In this document: in pieces, positions 7,187 to 15,026 of the stretch
How positions within the stretch are numbered: the first letter of the stretch is position 1
How the letters are laid out: each line of letters starts with the position of its first letter
Assembly: GCA_027620105.1 (NCBI GenBank)
Contig: JAQCIA010000007.1
Coordinates: 1 to 17,460 of the forward strand
Direction: 5' to 3'
DNA: 17,460 nucleotides
Origin: Verrucomicrobiota bacterium
GTDB lineage: Bacteria; Verrucomicrobiota; Kiritimatiellia; UBA8416; JAIOPI01
Notes under the pieces: model-generated
Seen by the model: only the letters and a program-made list of their open reading frames with translations
What the model was told of the DNA's origin: nothing
The model's database searches: none
Program-made: the position numbers and the translations under genes

Positions 7187-8106
7187 TGCCCGAGGGATTC
7201 GAGGTAGCGCTCGGCCTCAAGCGCCGCCATGCAACCGGTACCCGCCGCCGTCACGGCCTGGCGGTATTCATGATCCTGCACATCGCCCGCGGCAAACACA
7301 CCCTTCACATTCGTACGCGTGTTCTCGGCCAGTAAATACCCGTTCTCGTCCATGTCGAGCTGCCCCTTGAACGCTTCCGTATTGGGCTTGTGCCCGATGC
7401 CCAGAAACAGCCCGGTCACGGCCATCTCCGTCAGCGCACCCGTCTTGATGTTCTTCAGGCGCAATCCCGTCACGGTGTTCTTGGCCACGTCGAGGACTTC
7501 ATCCACCACGCTGTCCCAGACAAAATCGATTTTGGGATTGGCCGTCGCCCGATCCGCCATAATCTTGGACGCGCGCAACTTGTCGCGCCGGTGCACAACC
7601 GTCACCTTCTTGCACATGCGCGTCAGGAACAGCGCCTCCTCCATGGCTGTGTCGCCGCCCCCGACCACCGCCACATGCTGGTTCCGGAAGAACGCACCAT
7701 CGCACGTCGCACAGGCCGACACCCCTCGCCCGCGCAGCTTCTGCTCGGATGCGATGCCGAGATACAGCGCGCTCGCCCCCGTCGCGACGATGACCGTCCT
7801 GGATTCGAGCTTCTGTCCATCCGACAACGTCACCGAAGGCACAACCCCCTTGAAATCGACGGACACCACATCACCCGCCACAAACCGCGTGCCGAAACGC
7901 TCGACCTGGCGGCGCATGATCATGACCAGTTCGGTCCCGTCGATGCCCTTCTCAAAGCCCGGATAGTTCTCGACTTCGGTGGTCGTGGTCAGCTGTCCAC
8001 CCGGCGTCAGCCCTTCGATCACCAACGGCGAGAGATTGGCACGGGCGGCATAGAGTGCCGCCGTAAGTCCGGCCGGCCCGGTCCCGATGATCAGTACGTT
8101 TTCCAT
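7183..8106 (-). CDS. trxB: Thioredoxin reductase (NADPH)
   Basis: A 307-residue low-molecular-weight flavoprotein that uses NADPH to reduce thioredoxin. Visible features: FAD-binding GTGPAG (8-13), ENYPGF (46-51), the redox-active CATC (132-135) followed by DGAFF, the NADPH-binding GGGDTA (149-154), the HRRDKLRASK block (172-181), and the second FAD motif GVFAAGDV near the C-terminus. I start at the ATG at 8106 because AGAGGA lies six bases upstream and the protein then begins directly at the Rossmann strand; an in-frame ATG at 8169 would start inside the promoter. It is the first gene of a two-gene operon with the ABC exporter, behind the promoter at 8141-8169. No thioredoxin gene is in the window. 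Confidence 0.97.
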   Translation of the reverse strand: MENVLIIGTGPAGLTAALYAARANLSPLVIEGLTPGGQLTTTTEVENYPGFEKGIDGTELVMIMRRQVERFGTRFVAGDVVSVDFKGVVPSVTLSDGQKLESRTVIVATGASALYLGIASEQKLRGRGVSACATCDGAFFRNQHVAVVGGGDTAMEEALFLTRMCKKVTVVHRRDKLRASKIMADRATANPKIDFVWDSVVDEVLDVAKNTVTGLRLKNIKTGALTEMAVTGLFLGIGHKPNTEAFKGQLDMDENGYLLAENTRTNVKGVFAAGDVQDHEYRQAVTAAGTGCMAALEAERYLESLGQ

Positions 8107-8140
8107 GTAAGGTCCTCTGGATGCTCTGGCTACGTGGACG

Positions 8141-8169
8141 GTTATAGACAAATCACGCAAGCTGGGCAA
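8141..8169 (-). promoter_or_regulatory. Sigma70-type promoter of the trxB-ABC exporter operon
   Basis: On the minus strand TTGCCC (8169-8164) and TATAAC (8146-8141) are separated by exactly 17 bases. The -10 matches the consensus at five of six positions. The predicted leader is about 28 bases and contains AGAGGA (8118-8113) six bases before the ATG. Confidence 0.65.
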
Positions 8170-8177
8170 TGCATGCG

Positions 8178-8191
8178 GTTATCCGAATAAC
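8178..8191. promoter_or_regulatory. Short palindrome just upstream of the trxB promoter
   Basis: GTTATCCGAATAAC consists of GTTAT and ATAAC arms around four bases. It lies eight bases upstream of the -35 box, where an activator or redox regulator could bind. It matches no operator I can name, so a function is only a possibility. Confidence 0.25.
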
Positions 8192-8193
8192 AA

Positions 8194-8228
8194 TTGCCTC
8201 TGGGGCTGAAGCCCGCCAGGGGTGGCAA
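8194..8228. repeat. Inverted repeat after the downstream GspE/PilB-like gene
   Basis: Nested arms TTGCC/GGCAA, CTGG/CCAG and GGGC/GCCC around a TGAA loop lie 14 bases after the stop codon at 8242. There is no T-run, so it is either a transcript-stabilising hairpin, a Rho-assisted end, or a member of a dispersed repeat family. Confidence 0.4.
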
Positions 8229-8241
8229 GGGATGCCCCCCG

Positions 8242-9984
8242 TCAGGTGTACTTCATCACTTCGTCGACCGTCGTATACCCGTCGAGCACGTTGCGCACGC
8301 CGTCCTCACGCAACGTCCGCATGCCCAGTTCGACGGCCTTGTTGCGAATAACCAGCGTGGGCTTGCGTTCGTTGATCAGATCCTTGATCGGCGACGTCAC
8401 GGACAGATACTCGTAAATCCCCTTGCGTCCCTTGTACCCGGTCTCGTTGCAGGTGGCGCAACCAGACCCATAAAAGAACTGGCGCCCCGCCACGTCCTGT
8501 TCGGACAGGCCCAGCAGCTGCAACACTTCGCGATCCGGCACGTACCCGGTCTTGCAGTTCTCACACACCGTTCGCACCAGGCGCTGCCCCAGCACCGCTT
8601 CCAGCGTGGAGGAAATCAAATAGGGCTGCACGCCCATGTCGATCAACCGGGTGACGGCGCCCGAAGCATCGTTCGTGTGCAGCGTGCTGAACACCAGATG
8701 GCCCGTGAGCGATGCCTGCACGGCAATTTGCGCGGTCTCAACGTCCCGAATTTCGCCGATCATAATCACGTCGGGGTCCTGACGCAAAAAGGCGCGCAAC
8801 ACGCGGCCGAACGTGTTCCCCGTCGCCTCACTGACCGGCACCTGCACGATGCCCTCGATGTCATATTCCACCGGCTCTTCCGCGGTCAGGATCTTCATGT
8901 CCACCGTATTGATCCGCCGCAGGCCGGAATACAATGTGGTCGTCTTTCCCGATCCGGTCGGCCCCGTCACGATCACAATCCCGTTTGGTTTCTCGACATC
9001 CTGCGTGAACGCTTCGTACACATCCTCGGGCATCCCGAGATTTTCCACCTCGAGCGACACCACGCTGCGGTCGAGCACGCGCAACACCACGCTCTCGCCG
9101 AATTGCGTCGGCAGGGTCGAGACACGCAGATCGATCGGGCGTCCACCCACCGACAGCTGAATGCGCCCATCCTGCGGCAACCGGCGCTCGGCAATGTTGA
9201 GCAACGCCATGACTTTCAGACGCGAAATGATCGGCGCGGCCAGGCGACGCGGCGGCGGGGCCATTTCATACAGCGCACCGTCCACCCGGTAACGGATCTT
9301 GAATTCCTTCTCGAAGGGCTCGACGTGAATGTCCGATGCGCGATCGTTCACCGCCTGATAGAGGACCAGGTTGACGAAGCGAATGACCGGCGTGGAGCTG
9401 GCGGCCGCTTCGACCCCCTTCTGGTCATCATCGCCCAGCGCCAGACTGTCCGTGACTTCCCCGATTTCGTTTTCGAGGGAGGCGAGCATCTCGTTCACGG
9501 CGGCGCTGTCGTCACCGTAAAACTGATTGATGCTGTTGCGAATATCCTCTTCCCGCGCCATGACGAAGGTCACATCGCGGGTGAGGACAAAGGTCAATTC
9601 GTCCATGATCTGCGGACTGATCATGTCAAACACGGCCAGCTCCACGGCGGCATTGCTGGCCTCCACGGGCACGCAGTTATACATGCGCGCCACACTGGCC
9701 GGCACGCTGTGCAGCACATCGGGCGGGATGTCCGTGGCGGGCAGATTGATCACACGGCTGCCCTGGTAACCGGCAATCAGATCGAGGAGCTGATCCTCGC
9801 TCAGCACGCCGGCATCCAGCACCAGATTGCGCACCGGCTTCCCGGACGACGCATGCTCCGCCTGCATCTCCACAAGCCGGCTGTGCGGCAGAATTTCCTG
9901 CTCTTCGAGCAGCAGCAGCATCGGGTCAAGGTTCGCGGTCTGCGCCCCCTCCGATACGGCTTCCTGTTGCTCCGCTTCTGCCAT
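8242..9984 (-). CDS. GspE/PulE/PilB family assembly ATPase (downstream copy)
   Basis: A 580-residue hexameric secretion ATPase that would power pseudopilus or pilus extension at the inner membrane. The N-terminal MshEN/GspE-N domain covers about 20-155, followed by an acidic linker. The catalytic half shows Walker A GPTGSGKTT (341-349), an Asp-box variant LTAEEPVEY, Walker B IMIGEIRD (407-414), the His box TGHLVFSTLHTNDA (427-440) and a four-cysteine zinc site (474, 477, 509, 512). The Asp box reads EEP rather than the usual EDP. I chose the ATG at 9984, 13 bases after the pilT stop and preceded by a GGGGG run; a longer form from 10038 would overlap pilT. It is the last gene of the three-ATPase operon. 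PilB and GspE cannot be separated on sequence alone. Confidence 0.92.
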   Translation of the reverse strand: MAEAEQQEAVSEGAQTANLDPMLLLLEEQEILPHSRLVEMQAEHASSGKPVRNLVLDAGVLSEDQLLDLIAGYQGSRVINLPATDIPPDVLHSVPASVARMYNCVPVEASNAAVELAVFDMISPQIMDELTFVLTRDVTFVMAREEDIRNSINQFYGDDSAAVNEMLASLENEIGEVTDSLALGDDDQKGVEAAASSTPVIRFVNLVLYQAVNDRASDIHVEPFEKEFKIRYRVDGALYEMAPPPRRLAAPIISRLKVMALLNIAERRLPQDGRIQLSVGGRPIDLRVSTLPTQFGESVVLRVLDRSVVSLEVENLGMPEDVYEAFTQDVEKPNGIVIVTGPTGSGKTTTLYSGLRRINTVDMKILTAEEPVEYDIEGIVQVPVSEATGNTFGRVLRAFLRQDPDVIMIGEIRDVETAQIAVQASLTGHLVFSTLHTNDASGAVTRLIDMGVQPYLISSTLEAVLGQRLVRTVCENCKTGYVPDREVLQLLGLSEQDVAGRQFFYGSGCATCNETGYKGRKGIYEYLSVTSPIKDLINERKPTLVIRNKAVELGMRTLREDGVRNVLDGYTTVDEVMKYT

Positions 9985-9997
9985 GGTGCCCCCGCGG

Positions 9998-11095
9998 CTA
10001 CTTCCGGGTCTTGGCGATTTCTTCCAGATGCTGGACAATCGCGCTGGGATCCTGTGCCTTCGTAATTAAGTCCTCGTACTGAATCAAGCCCGCGTCATAG
10101 AGGCTCATCAAATGCGCATCGAGGGTCATCATCCCGTACTTCGCGCCGGTCTGAATGTCGGAAGTGATCCGGTAGGTCTTGTTGTCACGAATCAGGGCCT
10201 GAATCGAAGGCGTTGAGATCATGACTTCAAACGCGGCGATGCGGCCCGGGCGATCCTGCCGGGGCAGCAGCAACTGCGAAATTACGGCCACGATACCAAC
10301 CGACAACTGCGTGCGAATCTGTTCCTGCTGGTCCGCAGGGAAGGCATCCACGATACGATCCACCGTGCGTGCCGCCCCGGTCGTGTGCAGGGTGGCAAAT
10401 ACGAGGTGGCCCGTTTCCGCCGCCGTAATGGCCGCTTCCATCGTCTCCAGATCGCGCATTTCGCCCACCAGAATCACGTCCGGATCCTGACGCAAGGCGC
10501 GCTTGAGCGCCTCCTTGAAGGAGGGCACGTCCACGCCCACTTCACGCTGCATGATCAGGGACTTCTTGTGCGTGTGGTAATACTCGATCGGGTCTTCAAT
10601 GGTGATGATGTGCGCATCGCGCTCGATGTTGATCACGTTCACCATGCTGGCCAGCGTGGTGGACTTGCCCGAGCCCGTCGGCCCCGTCACCAGAATCAGC
10701 CCGCGCGGCCTGAACAGCAGTTCCTTGACTTGCGGCGGCAGCCCGATGTCATCCAGATTCAGGAACCTCGAGGGAATCAGACGCAGCACGATCCCGATGT
10801 TGCCCTTGGCCTTGAAGATACTCACGCGGAAGCGCGCCGCCGTGCCAAAGCCGAACCCGAAGTCCGAGCCGCCAAATTCACGCAGGCGCTGCTGATGCTC
10901 CGGCGACGTGATGCTCTTCATCAGCCGCTCGGTATCTTCCGGGCGCAGGAGATTGGAGTCGAGCGCCTGCAGCGCGCCGTGAATACGCATGACCGGCGGC
11001 GAGTCGACCGTTAGATGCAAGTCGGAGGCTTCCTCGTCCACCGCCAGCTGCAACAGATCGCTCATTTCGATTTCGTTGGAATTCACGCTAGTCAT
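9998..11095 (-). CDS. pilT: Type IV pilus retraction ATPase PilT
   Basis: A 365-residue PilT/PilU-type ATPase that depolymerises type IV pili and drives twitching motility or DNA uptake. It lacks the long N-terminal domain and zinc site of the flanking ATPases and begins with the PAS-like EEASDLHLTVDSPPVMRIHG block (21-40). Visible motifs: Walker A GPTGSGKST (138-146), Asp box TIEDPIEY (165-172), Walker B ILVGEMRD (208-215), His box TGHLVFATLHTTGA (228-241), and SIQALIRDNK, matching the AIRNLIRE retraction motif. Its ATG shares one base with the stop of the upstream GspE/PilB-like gene (TGATG), and GGGAGA lies nine bases before it inside that gene. PilU is an alternative assignment. The length is slightly above the roughly 345 residues of PilT. 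Confidence 0.93.
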   Translation of the reverse strand: MTSVNSNEIEMSDLLQLAVDEEASDLHLTVDSPPVMRIHGALQALDSNLLRPEDTERLMKSITSPEHQQRLREFGGSDFGFGFGTAARFRVSIFKAKGNIGIVLRLIPSRFLNLDDIGLPPQVKELLFRPRGLILVTGPTGSGKSTTLASMVNVINIERDAHIITIEDPIEYYHTHKKSLIMQREVGVDVPSFKEALKRALRQDPDVILVGEMRDLETMEAAITAAETGHLVFATLHTTGAARTVDRIVDAFPADQQEQIRTQLSVGIVAVISQLLLPRQDRPGRIAAFEVMISTPSIQALIRDNKTYRITSDIQTGAKYGMMTLDAHLMSLYDAGLIQYEDLITKAQDPSAIVQHLEEIAKTRK

Positions 11096-12801
11096 CAGTT
11101 CGCGTCTCCCATTGTTACCCGGAAAACCTCTTCCAGTGTTGTCACCCCCGCCATGGCCTTGCGCAAGCCGTCCTCGCGCAGCGTACGCATGCCCAGTTCC
11201 CGGGCCCGCACGCGCAAATCTGTGGCCGACACCGTCTCGAAAATCATCCGCTGAATTTCATCCGTCAGCACAAAGATTTCAAAAATTCCCTTGCGGCCCT
11301 TGTAGCCCGTGAGCGAACAGCGCTTGCAGCCGCGCCCGCGGAACAACTGCACCTGCCTCACCTGCTCCGCCGCCACCCCCAGCGACCGCAATTCCTGATC
11401 GGTGGGCTGGTACTCCTCCTTGCAGCCCTCGCAAATATTCCGCACCAGGCGCTGCGCCATCACGGCGCGCAGGGACGACGCCACCAGAAACGGCTTCACC
11501 CCGATGTCGAGCAGACGCGTGATCGCGCTGGGCGCATCGTTCGTGTGCAGCGTGCTGAACACCAGGTGACCGGTCAGCGAGGCCTCGGTCGCAATCGTGG
11601 CGGTCTCTTTGTCACGAATTTCGCCGATCATGATGATGTTCGGGGCCTGGCGCAGGATCGCACGCAGCGCCCGGGAAAAGGTAAACTCGATGTCCGCCCG
11701 CACCTGCACCTGGTTGATGCCGGAAATCTGATACTCCACCGGGTCTTCGACGGTGATGATCTTGCGGTCCGGACGATTGATCGTGCCCAGGCAGGCGTAC
11801 AGCGTGGTCGTCTTCCCGGAACCGGTTGGCCCCGTGACCAGAATGATGCCGTCGGACATGCCCAGCAGGCGGTCAAAGATCTGCTGGTCGTCGGCAAAAA
11901 AGCCCAGCTGCGGCAGCCCGAGCGCCAGGTTCTGTTTGTCCAGAATACGCATGACCACGCTTTCGCCATGGCTGGATGGCACCGTGGAGACACGCAAATC
12001 CAGTTCGCGTCCTTGGATGTTCACCTGAATGCGCCCGTCCTGCGGCGTGCGCTTCTCGGCAATCTTCATGGCGGCCATGATCTTCACGCGCGAGACGATG
12101 GCGGGCTGCAGGCGCTTGGGCGGACTGTCCACTTCGTGCAGCACGCCGTCGATGCGATACCGCACGCGGAAGCGCTTCTCCATGGGCTCGAGATGAATGT
12201 CCGAGGCGCGGTTGCGAAACGCTTCAAAAATAATCAAATGCACCAGCTTGATGATGGGGGCATCCGTCTCGGTCGATTCGCCATCCTGGACCTGATCCGA
12301 CGCGCCGGTCACGGCGACATCCACCGTGCCATCCGCGATCTGGTTTATCATGGCTTCCACATCGGATTCCACGGGGTAGTACCGGTCCAGCGCGGCCTTG
12401 ATATCAACCCGTGGCGCCACCGCGCCGTCCACGTGACACTTCAGAACATGCCGCAGCGTATCCAGCGCGTCAAAATCGAGTGGATCATTCATCGCCACGA
12501 CCAGACCGGTCTCGGTCTTGGCCACGGGCATCACGCGATAGCGCCGGGCCACATCCGCCGGAACCATCCCGCGCACGTCCGCCCCGATTTCGACGCCCGC
12601 CATCTCGACCTTCAGCAGCCCGAATTCCCGGGCAATCGCATCCAGCACATCACTTTCGGCGAGGTGCCCATCCTGAATCATGTAATCGAGCGCACTGACG
12701 CCATTGTCGCTGACCGATGCCCGCGCGTGCGCTGCCTGCTCGGGGGAAACCGTTCCCCGGCGTTGCAGGACTTCCAAGACATAGCCGTCGTTTGAGGTCA
12801 T
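11095..12801 (-). CDS. GspE/PulE/PilB family assembly ATPase (first gene of operon)
   Basis: A 568-residue type II secretion / type IV pilus assembly ATPase. The N-terminal MshEN-like domain covers about 1-145, followed by a short acidic linker (about 146-182). The catalytic half contains DIHLEP (201-206), Walker A GPTGSGKTT (324-332), Asp box VEDPVEY (351-357), Walker B IIMIGEIRD (389-397), His box TGHLVFSTLHTNDA (410-423) and zinc-site cysteines 457, 460, 492 and 495. The block before Walker B reads LRQAPN where most family members have LRQDPD. It shares long identical blocks with the gene at 8242-9984 but differs in the N-terminal domain, so the two are diverged paralogues. No clear ribosome binding site precedes the ATG at 12801; a weak promoter candidate lies at 12832-12861. 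Confidence 0.93.
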   Translation of the reverse strand: MTSNDGYVLEVLQRRGTVSPEQAAHARASVSDNGVSALDYMIQDGHLAESDVLDAIAREFGLLKVEMAGVEIGADVRGMVPADVARRYRVMPVAKTETGLVVAMNDPLDFDALDTLRHVLKCHVDGAVAPRVDIKAALDRYYPVESDVEAMINQIADGTVDVAVTGASDQVQDGESTETDAPIIKLVHLIIFEAFRNRASDIHLEPMEKRFRVRYRIDGVLHEVDSPPKRLQPAIVSRVKIMAAMKIAEKRTPQDGRIQVNIQGRELDLRVSTVPSSHGESVVMRILDKQNLALGLPQLGFFADDQQIFDRLLGMSDGIILVTGPTGSGKTTTLYACLGTINRPDRKIITVEDPVEYQISGINQVQVRADIEFTFSRALRAILRQAPNIIMIGEIRDKETATIATEASLTGHLVFSTLHTNDAPSAITRLLDIGVKPFLVASSLRAVMAQRLVRNICEGCKEEYQPTDQELRSLGVAAEQVRQVQLFRGRGCKRCSLTGYKGRKGIFEIFVLTDEIQRMIFETVSATDLRVRARELGMRTLREDGLRKAMAGVTTLEEVFRVTMGDAN

Positions 12802-12831
12802 CAGATCCGTGCTCGTTCGAATGTTTCGCGC

Positions 12832-12861
12832 AACCTACACCATCCCCACGCTCACGGGCAA
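12832..12861 (-). promoter_or_regulatory. Weak promoter candidate for the pilus ATPase operon
   Basis: On the minus strand TTGCCC (12861-12856) is followed after 18 bases by TAGGTT (12837-12832), about 30 bases before the ATG at 12801. The -35 is identical to that of trxB, but the -10 is poor. Nothing else is recognisable in the gap from 12802 to 12938. Confidence 0.3.
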
Positions 12862-12938
12862 CCTCGGAACCGACACCCGTTGTTTCTCCGTCAACTCACC
12901 AACCCCCGTCCACGCATGACACGCGCACGCACGCGACG

Positions 12939-13493
12939 TCAGGGCTCATCCGCGGTGGCCGCGGGGGCCGCGGGGGGCGCGATGGTCACCTCGTAGCGGT
13001 CGGAATACACCGTTTCGCTACCGTTTTCGTACACCGCGCGCACGGTGAACTGGCGCACCTCGCCCGGAGGCACCACAATCACGTTGTCCCACTCCTCCGG
13101 CGTGATCAGCACGTCGCCAGCCAGCATTTCGCCCGGCGCCAGCGACCGCGTCCCCCACACCGTTCGCGCACCCAGCGGCGTCTTCTTGGAAACGAGCCTG
13201 TTTTCCCCGCGCGCATCCGTCAGCTCGAAACGCAGCTTACTCAAGACGCCGGAAACCTGATCCGTAAAAATCTGCTGGGGCAGTTTTGAATTGTTGTGCA
13301 CCTGCACCGTGAAACTCGTCGGCTGACTCGTGACGGCGAATTTTCCGTTTTCTGGTTCCACGTATCCGGACGCGCTCTTCACCACGATTGACAACTTGAG
13401 ATTAAAATCTGCCGCACTCTGCAAGGGACAGGCCATCAGCCCCAGCAAACCAACCGCCAGCATCATCCCGCCGCTACATTGAAGTTGCTTCAT
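12939..13493 (-). CDS. Secreted protein of unknown function with signal peptide
   Basis: A 184-residue protein I do not recognise. It has a classical Sec signal peptide (MKQLQCSG, hydrophobic core MMLAVGLLGLMACPL, probable cleavage after QSAA near residue 27). The mature part is rich in alternating beta-type segments such as FTVQVHNNSKLPQQI, KLRFELTDARGE and VRQFTVRAVYENGSETVYSDRYEVTI, suggesting one immunoglobulin-like or chaperone-like beta-sandwich. It ends in a Pro/Ala-rich tail (APPAAPAATADEP). An AGAGGAG site six bases before the ATG at 13493 fixes the start; a longer form from 13523 would include that site as coding. It follows gatB by 87 bases on the same strand with no visible terminator, so it may be read from the gat transcript. 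The ATPase operon downstream hints at an envelope role, but that is proximity only. Confidence 0.8.
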   Translation of the reverse strand: MKQLQCSGGMMLAVGLLGLMACPLQSAADFNLKLSIVVKSASGYVEPENGKFAVTSQPTSFTVQVHNNSKLPQQIFTDQVSGVLSKLRFELTDARGENRLVSKKTPLGARTVWGTRSLAPGEMLAGDVLITPEEWDNVIVVPPGEVRQFTVRAVYENGSETVYSDRYEVTIAPPAAPAATADEP

Positions 13494-13499
13494 CTTCTG

Positions 13500-13506
13500 C
13501 TCCTCT
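13500..13506 (-). promoter_or_regulatory. Ribosome binding site that decides the start of the secreted protein
   Basis: AGAGGAG on the minus strand lies six bases before the ATG at 13493, near-perfect complementarity and spacing to the 16S 3' end. It rules against the longer reading frame starting at 13523. Confidence 0.75.
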
Positions 13507-13580
13507 GTATTTTGTGATCGCATCCGCTTGTCGGCGAGACCACCGGCTGGTGCACGACCGCACCGAACAGCACCGCGTGC

Positions 13581-15014
13581 TCACATCCCGCCGCCCGCCA
13601 GCTTCTCCTCGAGCAGCTTGGCCACCAGTTGCGGGTCCGCCTTGCCTTTGGACTTCTTCATGACCTGCCCGACGAGGAACTTGGCGGCGGCGACCTTGCC
13701 GCCGCGGAAATCAGCCACCGGGCCCGGGTTCTCCGCCATGGCTGCGTCCACCAGCGCGCCGATGGCGCCACGGTCACTCACCTGCGCCAGTCCGCGCTGC
13801 TTCACCATCGCATCGGGGTCGCCACCCGTCGCAAAAAGTTCCGCAAAAATTTCCTTGGCAGTATTGGAGTTGAGCGTGCGGGCGTCAACCAGTTTCACCA
13901 AGGACGCCAGGGCTGCCGGGGTGATCGGCACGGTGCGGATGTCGCGCTCCGTCTCCCCCAGCAGGCGCAACATTTCCGTCATCATCCAGTTGGAAACGGC
14001 CTTGGCATTCTGCGCCAGCTTGGCCGCCGCTTCAAAGTAATCCGCCAGGGCCTTGTCCGCCACCAGCACGCCGGCATCGTATTCGGGGATGCCATGGTCC
14101 CGCACCAACCGCGTCCGCCGGTCACCGGGCATTTCGGGCAAGGCCGCGCGCCAGGCGTCCACCTCCCCCTCCGTCAGCACCACCGGCATCAGATCAGGCT
14201 CGGGGAAGTAGCGGTAATCGTGCGCATCTTCCTTGGACCGCATGGAATAGGTCTCGCCCGCATCGGCATCCCAGCGCCGCGTCTCCTGCGCCACGCGCCC
14301 CCCCGTCCGCAACACCTCCATCTGGCGCTCACTCTCATACTTCAAGGCGTGCAGCACCCCCTTGAACGTATTCAGGTTCTTGAGCTCCGTCTTCGTGCCG
14401 AGTTCTTCCTGGCCCTCGGGGCGCACGCTGCAATTCACATCGCAACGGATGTTGCCTTCCTCGAGGTTGCACCCGCTGACGTCGGCGTATTGCAGGATCT
14501 GCTTCAGCGCCAGCAGGAAATGAAATGCATCTTCGGGCGACGTCATGTCCGGCTGCGTCACGATTTCCATCAGCGGCACGCCGGCACGGTTGAAATCCAC
14601 CCCGCTGGCCTGCGCAAAGTGCGTGTTCTTGGCCACATCCTCTTCCAGATGAATACGCCGGATGCGCACGGTCTTGGCACCGTCACCGCCATCGGCCACC
14701 ACCGTACCGTTTTCGCAGAGGGGCCGGTCGTATTGCGTAATCTGGTAGTTTTTTGGCATGTCGGGATAGAAGTAGCTCTTGCGATCAAACTTGCTGTAGG
14801 TGCTGATCGTGGAGCCGATCATCAGCCCCGTGCGCACCGTCAAAACCACGGCTTCGCGATTCATGGCCGGCATGGCCCCCGGGTATCCCAGACATACCGG
14901 ACAGACATGCGTATTCGGTGCCGCCCCGAACGCCACCGCACATCCGCAAAACATCTTGGACCGCGTCTGCAGCTGCACATGAACCTCGAGACCAATGGAA
15001 ATGCGATAATTCAT
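13581..15014 (-). CDS. gatB: Asp-tRNA(Asn)/Glu-tRNA(Gln) amidotransferase subunit B
   Basis: GatB binds the mischarged tRNA and phosphorylates its Glu or Asp so that ammonia from GatA can amidate it. The 477 residues match the family. Visible motifs: IGLEVHVQL (7-15), a zinc-type cysteine set C23, C25, C38, C41 (MFCGC and CPVC), KFDRKSYFYPDMPKNYQITQ, GNIRCDVNCSVRP, KTELKNLN, and MRSKEDAHDYRYFPEPDL, followed by a helical tail and a YqeY-like C-terminal domain. The start must be the ATG at 15014, because MNYRISIGLEVH is the conserved N-terminus. The reading frame stays open upstream to 15203 only because it runs through a repeat element and the end of gatA in another frame. No clear ribosome binding site is visible. 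It is the third gene of the gat cluster. Confidence 0.97.
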   Translation of the reverse strand: MNYRISIGLEVHVQLQTRSKMFCGCAVAFGAAPNTHVCPVCLGYPGAMPAMNREAVVLTVRTGLMIGSTISTYSKFDRKSYFYPDMPKNYQITQYDRPLCENGTVVADGGDGAKTVRIRRIHLEEDVAKNTHFAQASGVDFNRAGVPLMEIVTQPDMTSPEDAFHFLLALKQILQYADVSGCNLEEGNIRCDVNCSVRPEGQEELGTKTELKNLNTFKGVLHALKYESERQMEVLRTGGRVAQETRRWDADAGETYSMRSKEDAHDYRYFPEPDLMPVVLTEGEVDAWRAALPEMPGDRRTRLVRDHGIPEYDAGVLVADKALADYFEAAAKLAQNAKAVSNWMMTEMLRLLGETERDIRTVPITPAALASLVKLVDARTLNSNTAKEIFAELFATGGDPDAMVKQRGLAQVSDRGAIGALVDAAMAENPGPVADFRGGKVAAAKFLVGQVMKKSKGKADPQLVAKLLEEKLAGGGM

Positions 15015-15026
15015 GAAAAAGGGGCC

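Noticed and set aside
8194..10065. Very long plus-strand open frame (over 600 codons) opposite the downstream GspE/PilB-like gene
   Set aside because: It is the antisense shadow of an intact ATPase gene in GC-rich DNA; its product is His/Arg/Gln-rich with no domain pattern and no ribosome binding site. The same applies to plus-strand frames opposite priA, gatB, gatA and the first ATPase.
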